From positions 17,759 through 25,839 of the forward strand of contig DBCW01000057.1 in NCBI GenBank assembly GCA_002293265.1: a stretch of DNA of 8,081 nucleotides, written 5' to 3'. Below, one piece after another: positions 1 through 5,754 of this stretch. Below the pieces are notes generated by a model that was given only the letters and a program-made list of their open reading frames with translations, searched no databases and was not told the DNA's origin. Position numbers and translations under genes: made by a program. Each line of letters starts with the position of its first letter. Position 1 is the first letter of the stretch. This DNA is from Eggerthellales bacterium UBA948 (GTDB lineage Bacteria; Actinomycetota; Coriobacteriia; Coriobacteriales; UBA8131).

Positions 1-749
1 CAGCTCTCCAGTGCATTATTAATATTTAGCCAAGGTATGACAAGGACAAATGGGATAAAGAACCCAATAAGTATCGTGAGCATTCTCGTAAAAGCCGTAT
101 AAAGTCCTTCTGTGTAAAGCACTCTTATCAATGCAATGAAGAAAAATGGTGTCCAAAACAGCAGTGTAAAAGGCTTGGTAAAAAACGCCAGCGCTGCTCC
201 AATCCCAATCATATAAACACTCAGCAGTGTGAATTCTTGTCGTTTAAAGTAGTTCAAAAATCCGGCCAGACCGATGGCTTGGAAGAACAAAGTGTATAGC
301 TCTATGTGGTTGCCGCCCTCAAAAAGCGACGGCAAGATAAAAGCAATAGTTGCGCAGACTGTAAAAGAGCTTAACGGCCCAATGTGTTGAGTCAGCGAAT
401 AGAACAAGACCAAAAATGTTGCCGAAAGAAAGATGAATTCAAAATACCAAATACCATGCAGGCCGCCAAACATATACCCGGCGGTGTTAATCAAAAAGAC
501 CACAGGACCATTGGATGTAAGCATGTCTCTGTATGGTATTATTCCGTCAAGAATCTGCGTGCCTGCATAAACATACAGCGATGAATCTGATCCCGGATAG
601 TGAATACTCCATGGATTTAATGTGCTTTGCATAGTAATTAAGAAAGCCAAGCCTATAAGGATAAGACTACTCACAACAATTATGACATGTCTAATGACCC
701 TACTGTGCAAAGCTGACTTACTGCTATGTCTCTCCCTGCCTGCGGACAC
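1..749 (-). CDS. GT-C membrane glycosyltransferase (GT39/PMT-like), N-terminal part; 3' end outside window
   Basis: The frame is open from a GTG at 747-749 to the left edge (249 codons). The GTG is chosen because a GGGAGG ribosome binding site lies 10 nt upstream and an in-frame TAA stands at 753-755; the next ATG (630-632) would cut off the first membrane segment. The protein has a short basic N-terminus (residues 1-20), a membrane segment at about 21-40, then an extracytoplasmic loop with YPGSDSSLYVYAGTQILDG (51-69), IPYRDM (71-76) and NGP (80-82), followed by several hydrophobic helices (about 83-95, 101-119, 128-142, 152-166, 174-210, 221-240). An acidic residue in the first loop plus the G-xx-PYRD-GP pattern is typical of lipid-phosphosugar-dependent GT-C enzymes that glycosylate cell-envelope polymers or proteins; Asp55 is the likely catalytic acid. 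Acceptor and donor cannot be told from this fragment. An uncharacterised multi-pass protein is the alternative. Confidence 0.75.
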   Translation of the reverse strand, partial: MSAGRERHSSKSALHSRVIRHVIIVVSSLILIGLAFLITMQSTLNPWSIHYPGSDSSLYVYAGTQILDGIIPYRDMLTSNGPVVFLINTAGYMFGGLHGIWYFEFIFLSATFLVLFYSLTQHIGPLSSFTVCATIAFILPSLFEGGNHIELYTLFFQAIGLAGFLNYFKRQEFTLLSVYMIGIGAALAFFTKPFTLLFWTPFFFIALIRVLYTEGLYTAFTRMLTILIGFFIPFVLVIPWLNINNALES

Positions 750-759
750 TTGTTAGTAT

Positions 760-765
760 CCTCCC
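760..765 (-). promoter_or_regulatory. Ribosome binding site deciding the GTG start of the glycosyltransferase
   Basis: On the minus strand GGGAGG sits 10 nt before the GTG at 749. It is the only strong Shine-Dalgarno match near the 5' end of this frame and supports GTG rather than the internal ATG at 632. Confidence 0.7.
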
Positions 766-786
766 GTTAATCCTTTGACAAACATC

Positions 787-823
787 CAAGCATAACAACT
801 CTTTTGACCTGTTGTTATGCTTG
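787..823 (-). terminator. 13-bp stem-loop between the 215-residue gene and the glycosyltransferase; possible terminator
   Basis: CAAGCATAACAAC (787-799) is perfectly complementary in reverse to GTTGTTATGCTTG (811-823), with an 11-nt loop. It lies 45 nt after the stop of the upstream minus-strand gene and about 21 nt before the ribosome binding site of the glycosyltransferase. The stem is A+T-rich and the minus-strand tail is only GATGTTTGTC, so it lacks a proper U-tract. It could be a weak terminator, an attenuator or mRNA-stabilising hairpin, or an operator. Confidence 0.4.
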
Positions 824-868
824 TCAGTCTGCTTCTCCGTATACCCACCCCTTAACGTTTTACTTGCT

Positions 869-1516
869 CTATTGCCAAAGGCGCAAAAAGCAGTCCTTAA
901 GTTTTAACGATAACGGGTTGCTGTTATCAGACCCCCACTGCACCGGCACAAAGCCAAATTCGTCTGAGATCAAAAAGACACCACTGTCTTTGATGTCGGT
1001 AACTCTTTGCCGTTCTATTATCGCAGATATTTTCAGTGTTTCGGCGAGATCACGCGCTAAAGTGTCAGTAGCGCTATTTAGCTTAATTATACTTGCATAT
1101 AATGTATCATCGCGCTCGACCCAAATGGTTCCATCTATTATCTTGCCGTATTTTTGAACACCAATAACAAAGCCGTCTTCTTCTATCAGATCTTCAAAAC
1201 TTAAGCTTGGCGCTTCGCTTAATTCGTCAAGAGAGATAGTTACCTCACTTTTCGGATCGATGCTCAAAACCAATACTGCTTCAGTACCTTGATGGAGCAT
1301 GTTAGCGATCGCCCACTCCAGACGCTCAAATATCCATCCTCTTAGTGGTCTTGGTAGCTCCAGCTCATCCAACGCCCTAAAATGACGTCTTCTTAGTGAT
1401 AACTCACCCTTATGTATACGCCACCTAAGAATGATCGCCTCACTTGATAATACAGCCTCGCCGGATTCCTCATCCACCATGTCTGCCGTATTGGTTTTTG
1501 CTAACTCTTCGCTCAT
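869..1516 (-). CDS. Conserved-looking hypothetical protein translationally linked to purH (215 aa)
   Basis: I cannot name this protein securely. The ATG at 1514-1516 has AAGGGA 6 nt upstream, overlapping the TAA of purH; the 9-nt gap implies co-transcription and probably translational coupling. The product is soluble and acidic, with no signal peptide or membrane segment. Residues 1-20 look disordered. A basic stretch LRRRHFRALDELELPRPL (41-58) is followed by a predicted helix (60-75) and a strand VLVLSIDP (81-88). The C-terminal half has IDGTIWVERDD (127-137), a helix SATDTLARDLAETLKI (148-163) and GVFLISDEFGFVPVQW (179-194). That order (HxxALxxL helix, strand, late DxVFLxSxxxGxxPV) faintly recalls class IV PLP aminotransferases and aminodeoxychorismate lyases, but it is shorter than those families (about 270-300) and I see no convincing E-xxx-N motif; Lys145 is only a possible Schiff-base lysine. 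The class IV idea is a weak inference. The gene itself is well supported by length, start signal and operon position. Confidence 0.8.
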   Translation of the reverse strand: MSEELAKTNTADMVDEESGEAVLSSEAIILRWRIHKGELSLRRRHFRALDELELPRPLRGWIFERLEWAIANMLHQGTEAVLVLSIDPKSEVTISLDELSEAPSLSFEDLIEEDGFVIGVQKYGKIIDGTIWVERDDTLYASIIKLNSATDTLARDLAETLKISAIIERQRVTDIKDSGVFLISDEFGFVPVQWGSDNSNPLSLKLKDCFLRLWQ

Positions 1517-1525
1517 TAATTTCCC

Positions 1526-3142
1526 TTAATGTCTAAAATGCCTATGACCTGTAAATACAATGGCAACGTCTGCCTTGTCCGCCGCAGCAATTACTTCCTC
1601 ATCGCGTATTGATCCTCCCGGCTGTATCACCGCAGTGACACCGGCAGCTATAAGCACTTCGAGCGAATCTGCAAAAGGCATAAATGCGTCGGACGCGGCA
1701 ACTGCACCCTTGGCCTTTTCGCCTGCTTGCTCTACGGCTATCTTTGCGGAGTTAACGCGATTTGGTTGCCCGGCTCCACAGCCTACTGTTGTGCTGTCAA
1801 GTGCAATAACTATGGCATTGGACTTCACAGACTTGCATGCTTTCCATGCAAAGATCAGCGATTGCATCTCTTCTGAAGTTGGTTGACGCTTACTTGGCAC
1901 TCTAAAGTCTGCAGGATCCTCCGCAACCATATCAGCGGTCATGGCCAGCATGCCACCTTCAACACTGCGATAGTCTATCTGAAAACCTAGCGCATTGATG
2001 CCGCCGGTCTCCAGAATGCGTGCGTTCTCTTTTTCCTTAAATAGCTCTACAGCAGCTTCTTCATATTTAGGCGCAATGACAGCTTCGATGAACTGTCCAT
2101 TGGCGTAAATTGCCTCTACCAGCGACCCCGGCACCGGTCGGTTAAATGCCATGACACCGCCAAAAGCACTCACTTTATCAACATCATGTGCGCGTTGATA
2201 GGCAACCGTAATGTCATCATGACTGGCAATGCCGCACGGCGTCAGGTGCTTAACGATCACACATGTTGGCTCATCGAATTCCCTTACGGCGCTCCAAGCA
2301 GCATCAAGATCGAGATAATTGTTGTACGAGAGCTCTTTGCCTTGAAGTTTTTGGGCATTAGCCAGCTGATAATCAGGGTTAAAGTCTGCAACTCCCAAAC
2401 TATTTAAAGATTCAATGTTGCCCAATGGGTTTAGATAAAATGCGGCTTTTTGATGAGGGTTCTCGCCATATCTAAGATCGCTTACTTTGCTCATAAACAG
2501 GCGTTGGTTGCTTGGATACGCTTTACCGGTAGCAGTTTCGCCAACTTGTCCGTTTATCCAATTGAAGATCGCGTTGTCATAAGCGCTGGTGAGCTTAAAT
2601 ACCTCAAGCGCCAGCCGACGACGTGTTTCGTGAGTGGTACTACCGTTGTTGTTGCGCATCTCGGCGATAATATTGTCGTAGCTTTGTGGAGAAGTGACCA
2701 CTGTTACAGAGTCGTGATTTTTTGCCGCACTACGAAGCATTGAAGGCCCGCCTATATCAATGTTTTCGATCGCTTCAGCAAAAGTCACACCCGGTTTTGC
2801 TACTGTTGCCTCAAAAGCGTAAAGATTCACAACTACCATATCGATCATGCCAATACCATGCTCATTGGCTGCATCCATATGCGAATCCAGATCACGACGA
2901 GCCAATAGTCCGCCATGAACTCGTGGGTGCAAGGTCTTTACGCGACCGTCCATCATCTCGGGAAACCCGGTAAGATCATCGATTGGTCTAACGCTTACTC
3001 CGGCCTCCTCAATAGCTCTGGCTGTACCTCCGGTAGAAACTATCTCTACGCCAAACTCTTCTGCCAAAGTCTTGGCAAACTGGACAACTCCGGACTTGTC
3101 TGTGACCGATATCAAAGCACGCTTAATAATGGGGTTTTGCAT
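1526..3142 (-). CDS. purH: Bifunctional AICAR formyltransferase / IMP cyclohydrolase
   Basis: PurH performs the last two steps of de novo purine synthesis: formylation of AICAR with 10-formyl-tetrahydrofolate, then ring closure to IMP, in the cytosol. The protein is 538 aa, a normal length. The N-terminal cyclohydrolase domain (about 1-200) shows RALISVTDKSG (8-18), STGGT (36-40), DGRVKTLHPRVHGG (65-78) and NIDIGGPSMLRSAAKN (127-142). The formyltransferase domain shows RYGENPHQ (224-231), LSYNNYLDLDAAW (271-283), the catalytic Lys-His pair in VKHLTPCG (K298, H299), SAFGGV (325-330), the GCGAGQPNRVNS segment (454-465) and the conserved tail TGHRHFRH. The ATG at 3140-3142 is chosen because AAAGGAG lies 6 nt upstream; an in-frame TTG at 3172 would add ten residues with no match to the family and would take in this ribosome binding site. 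The 215-residue gene follows after 9 nt. All expected catalytic motifs are intact. Confidence 0.97.
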   Translation of the reverse strand: MQNPIIKRALISVTDKSGVVQFAKTLAEEFGVEIVSTGGTARAIEEAGVSVRPIDDLTGFPEMMDGRVKTLHPRVHGGLLARRDLDSHMDAANEHGIGMIDMVVVNLYAFEATVAKPGVTFAEAIENIDIGGPSMLRSAAKNHDSVTVVTSPQSYDNIIAEMRNNNGSTTHETRRRLALEVFKLTSAYDNAIFNWINGQVGETATGKAYPSNQRLFMSKVSDLRYGENPHQKAAFYLNPLGNIESLNSLGVADFNPDYQLANAQKLQGKELSYNNYLDLDAAWSAVREFDEPTCVIVKHLTPCGIASHDDITVAYQRAHDVDKVSAFGGVMAFNRPVPGSLVEAIYANGQFIEAVIAPKYEEAAVELFKEKENARILETGGINALGFQIDYRSVEGGMLAMTADMVAEDPADFRVPSKRQPTSEEMQSLIFAWKACKSVKSNAIVIALDSTTVGCGAGQPNRVNSAKIAVEQAGEKAKGAVAASDAFMPFADSLEVLIAAGVTAVIQPGGSIRDEEVIAAADKADVAIVFTGHRHFRH

Positions 3143-3148
3143 CAACTT

Positions 3149-3155
3149 CTCCTTT
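3149..3155 (-). promoter_or_regulatory. Ribosome binding site deciding the ATG start of purH
   Basis: Minus-strand AAAGGAG is 6 nt before the ATG at 3142. It excludes the TTG at 3172 as the start, since the site would then lie inside the coding region. Confidence 0.85.
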
Positions 3156-3191
3156 AAACTGGCTACCAACAATGTGTCATTTTAGGCAGTC

Positions 3192-3237
3192 GATCGAGAC
3201 GATCTTTTGCTCTGTTGAACAGTTATCCACTTAACAG
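3192..3237. promoter_or_regulatory. purH leader region: short dyads and a DnaA-box-like 9-mer
   Basis: The 163-nt spacer between the ecfT stop and the purH start holds no gene. It contains a GATCG-AGA-CGATC dyad (3192-3204), an odd palindrome CTGTTGAACAG (3212-3222), and TTATCCACT (3223-3231), which matches the DnaA box TTATNCACA at all but the last base. A further AACAG half-site follows at 3233-3237. These could form an operator over the purH promoter. The regulator is unknown and each element is short enough to arise by chance. Confidence 0.25.
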
Positions 3238-3305
3238 ATTTTGCACTGCCAAGCTTTTAATGGGCTTTTATCTTGCGTATTACATACTATCAGTACCGAA
3301 GGGCA

Positions 3306-4142
3306 TTAGAGCAGAATACCCACAATAATAAGGGTAAACGTGCCTATAAGTCCGACGGCAAGATCAATCTCGTTTAGCTTATGTTGTCTTAAGTGAGTTC
3401 GACCTTTGCCAATGTAGCAACGCGTTTCCATTGCGCCAGCAATTTCATCCGCCCGTCTGAACAAACTAACAAACAACGGAACCATCACAGGAAACCAAGC
3501 TTTAACGCGTTTATAAGGTCCACCCTGATTAAAAATCGCACCTCTGGCGCTTTGCGAAACCATGATCCGCTCTGCTTCCTGCGCCGTTATGGGAATAAAC
3601 CTAAGGGCTATCGAAAACATAGTTGCAATGTCTTCGACAGGAACCTTAATCTTTGCAAGTGGTCTCATCAAAGTTACTAAAGCATCAGTCAAAGCCACAA
3701 TTGAAGTGGTGTAGGTAAGTAGAGATGTTGCACAGACCAGCAAGATTATGCGTAAGGCAAAGTATAATCCGTTCAATGCTCCTATTGGCTTGATGCCAAA
3801 TGATCCTATCCACGAAATACTCTGTGGCACCATGTACGGACCCAGCTCTGCGTAAGCCACTTCGCTTGCCGGCAGAGCGCTAAAAGTTATAGTATTGGCC
3901 AAGAAGGTAAAGGTCAGCAGTATGAGAATTGGTTTTAAACCGCGAAAAGCCATTCTTACCGGAATCTCAGCGGCCACAAATAAGCCGATAATTGCAGCAG
4001 TAAAAAGCAGCAACCCAACCCAACCGGAAATAAATATTGCTATCGCAAAGGCTAAAAGCAAAAGCAGCTTCATGCGTGCATCCAGACGATGCAGAATGCT
4101 TGTTCCGGGAACATACTGCCCCAAGGGAACTACAAGCGCCAT
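3306..4142 (-). CDS. ecfT: ECF transporter transmembrane scaffold protein EcfT
   Basis: EcfT is the membrane coupling subunit that joins the two ATPases to a substrate-binding S component in energy-coupling-factor importers for vitamins, Co2+ or Ni2+. The 278-aa length is typical. Hydrophobic segments lie at about 25-40, 42-58, 70-90, 123-146 and 262-278. The cytoplasmic coupling helices show the two family XRX motifs: SQSARGA (R200), preceded by the usual RFIPxxxxEAERI stretch (181-193), and AMETRCY (R241). The N-terminal HRLDARMK (18-25) is also typical. The ATG at 4140-4142 has GGGAGGG 6 nt upstream inside the ATPase gene, and the two frames overlap by 13 nt, so the pair is translationally coupled. 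No S component is adjacent, which suggests a shared (group II) module that serves several S proteins encoded elsewhere. Confidence 0.93.
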   Translation of the reverse strand: MALVVPLGQYVPGTSILHRLDARMKLLLLLAFAIAIFISGWVGLLLFTAAIIGLFVAAEIPVRMAFRGLKPILILLTFTFLANTITFSALPASEVAYAELGPYMVPQSISWIGSFGIKPIGALNGLYFALRIILLVCATSLLTYTTSIVALTDALVTLMRPLAKIKVPVEDIATMFSIALRFIPITAQEAERIMVSQSARGAIFNQGGPYKRVKAWFPVMVPLFVSLFRRADEIAGAMETRCYIGKGRTHLRQHKLNEIDLAVGLIGTFTLIIVGILL

Positions 4143-5605
4143 AAGCGACCCTCCCTAAGCACCAGATGCGCCTGAACCCGAGGCTCAAACTCTTCTACTT
4201 CATGAGAGACCACTATCACTCCCGTAGTCGCATGTACCATCTGCTCGATCATGTTGTGGATAAAAGCTCTGCCCATTGCATCTAAGCCGGCAGTAGGTTC
4301 ATCCAGTAGCAAAAATGTTGGTCGCATGGCAAGTATGCTGGCGATCGCAACACGATGCATTTCTCCACCGGAAAGAGTAAATGGCGAGCGTGAGAAAAAT
4401 GCCTTTGGATCTAACCCTACAGCATCAAGTGCTTCTCGGACTATGTTTCCGCGTACCTCTTTTGAGGGTAAAAGCCCCAGATTTTTTGGTCCAAAAGCAA
4501 TCTCGTCTTCTACAGTTTGAGCAAATATCTGGCTTTCGGGGTTTTGAAATACTATTCCGACAGCACTGGGAAATATCTTCGAACCATCAGAAAAAGTGGC
4601 TGTTCCCATATGTGGCTTAAGTAGTCCTGCCAAAACTCTGAGAAGTGTTGATTTGCCCGAGCCGGTCTGGCCGGAAATCAATGTATAACTTCCCGGCCCC
4701 ACATCTAAATTAACACCTTTTAGCACTTCTTGCTCGTAGGCGGTGTTTTCACCATAAGTAAAATGCACATTGTTAAGGTAAAGCGAAGGAAATACTCCGC
4801 CTCTATTGCTTCGGCGATCCGGCGCAGTGACCGGTCTCAAAGTATCTAAAAGGCCGCTATTGCCGGATATTTGACTGCGTTGTTGGTTGCTGTCTACCTT
4901 AAGGCCAAAAGCACCCAAAAGTTGGTCGTTGTTAAGCAAGGAACCCGGATGACCGGCATAAACCAAGCAACCACCTTTTAGCACCAGTATCTTGTGCGCT
5001 TCTCTGCAAAATGTCAGATCATGTGTTATATGGAGTATCCCGTGTCCGCTGGCGTTAAGATTGTTTATGGCGTTTCGCACCTCTGCGCGCCCTTTACGAT
5101 CAAGCCTCGAAGTTGGCTCGTCAAAAACCATATATGTTGGGTTCATAGCTAACATGCCGGCAATAACAACACGTTGTTTCTCGCCACCACTTAGCGAGTT
5201 GGGGTCGCGCTCCTCAAACCCCTCAAGTCCAAGAGCGCTTATTGCTTTTTGTATGCGGTTGAGAATGTCTTCTCTTTCTAGCCCTAAGTTCTCCGGACCA
5301 AAGGCGAGCTCGTCCAAAACCGTGGTGCTTATTATCTGATTGTCCGGGTCTTGAACAACAACACCTACATGAGATCTAAGCTTTCTGATAGTTGCTTTTT
5401 GGGCTGTTGTCATATCACCTACACGAATTTCACCTTCATTGGGCAAGAGTAGTCCGTTCGTTAGCTTGGCAATTGTCGACTTCCCCGAGCCGTTTGCACC
5501 AAGCAAAACAACATGCTCTCCGGGAGAGACAGTAAACGAAACATCCTCAAGTGCCAGATCGGCGGCACCGGGATATCGATATGAAACATGTTCAAATGAA
5601 AGCAT
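4130..5605 (-). CDS. ECF transporter ATPase, two ABC domains fused in one chain (EcfA-EcfA)
   Basis: A single 491-aa chain carries two complete ABC ATPase domains that in many bacteria are separate EcfA1 and EcfA2 proteins. Domain 1 (about 1-235): Walker A GANGSGKST (36-44), Q-loop Gln85, signature LSGGEKQ (138-144), Walker B YMVFDEP (158-164), switch His195. Domain 2 (about 274-491): Walker A GQTGSGKST (312-320), Q-loop Gln354, signature LSGGEMH (411-417), Walker B FLLLDEP (431-437), switch His468. A hydrophilic linker spans about 236-273. QDPDNQ and QNPESQ after the Q-loops are characteristic of EcfA/CbiO ATPases. Every catalytic residue is present in both halves, so both sites should hydrolyse ATP. 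It powers the importer built on the overlapping ecfT. The ATG at 5603-5605 is the first possible start (an in-frame TAG lies 7-9 nt upstream); its AGGGA site is unusually close. Transcription probably starts in the divergent region to the right. Confidence 0.94.
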   Translation of the reverse strand: MLSFEHVSYRYPGAADLALEDVSFTVSPGEHVVLLGANGSGKSTIAKLTNGLLLPNEGEIRVGDMTTAQKATIRKLRSHVGVVVQDPDNQIISTTVLDELAFGPENLGLEREDILNRIQKAISALGLEGFEERDPNSLSGGEKQRVVIAGMLAMNPTYMVFDEPTSRLDRKGRAEVRNAINNLNASGHGILHITHDLTFCREAHKILVLKGGCLVYAGHPGSLLNNDQLLGAFGLKVDSNQQRSQISGNSGLLDTLRPVTAPDRRSNRGGVFPSLYLNNVHFTYGENTAYEQEVLKGVNLDVGPGSYTLISGQTGSGKSTLLRVLAGLLKPHMGTATFSDGSKIFPSAVGIVFQNPESQIFAQTVEDEIAFGPKNLGLLPSKEVRGNIVREALDAVGLDPKAFFSRSPFTLSGGEMHRVAIASILAMRPTFLLLDEPTAGLDAMGRAFIHNMIEQMVHATTGVIVVSHEVEEFEPRVQAHLVLREGRLWRL

Positions 5606-5664
5606 TAATCCCTAGCATCCCCAGTTATCAGGTAGAATGATATAAACCAGCCCTGTCGATAAGA

Positions 5665-5683
5665 GCGCTAAACATTATAGCGC
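5665..5683 (-). promoter_or_regulatory. Promoter -10 box overlapping an operator-like inverted repeat, upstream of the ECF operon
   Basis: The minus strand carries a perfect TATAAT (5674-5679), placed to start a transcript with a leader of about 60 nt before the ATPase ATG. It sits partly within an inverted repeat GCGCTA (5665-5670) / TAGCGC (5678-5683) with a 7-nt centre. No good -35 hexamer is seen at 16-18 nt, which fits a promoter that is weak or controlled by a factor. A repressor on the dyad would cover the -10 box. The dyad is about 85 nt upstream of the antiporter start, so it might affect both genes. Confidence 0.45.
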
Positions 5684-5740
5684 AGAAGATTGCATCGCTG
5701 GTGTGCATGTTTTTGATGTGTAACAACTATAGAGAATAAC

Positions 5741-5747
5741 AAAGGAG
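5741..5747 (+). promoter_or_regulatory. Ribosome binding site deciding the TTG start of the antiporter
   Basis: AAAGGAG is 7 nt before the TTG at 5755 but only 1 nt before the in-frame TTG at 5749, so the later TTG is the likely start. Confidence 0.8.
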
Positions 5748-5754
5748 TTTGCTT

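Noticed and set aside
384..584. 66-residue plus-strand open frame
   Set aside because: It is antisense to the glycosyltransferase, whose frame has recognisable motifs and a good start signal.
804..1157. 117-residue plus-strand open frame opposite the 215-residue gene
   Set aside because: It overlaps the better-supported minus-strand gene, has no convincing ribosome binding site, and has a composition unlike a real protein.
3222..3252. Possible purH promoter: minus-strand TTGGCA (3247-3252) and GATAAC (3222-3227)
   Set aside because: The 19-nt spacing is too long and the -10 match is only 4 of 6, so I do not call it.
3251..3270. AAGC...GCTT followed by a T-rich run, as an ecfT terminator
   Set aside because: The stem is only four base pairs and the T-rich side faces the wrong strand for ecfT.
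3143..3305. Riboswitch in the purH leader
   Set aside because: I see no purine, PRPP or other known aptamer core; only short unrelated dyads are present.
3967..4188. 73-residue minus-strand frame spanning the ecfA-ecfT junction
   Set aside because: It is an out-of-frame reading of ecfT; the overlap there is explained by ecfA and ecfT alone.
5713..5740. Plus-strand promoter TTGATG with AATAAC before the antiporter
   Set aside because: It would put the transcription start inside the ribosome binding site, and the -10 match is poor.
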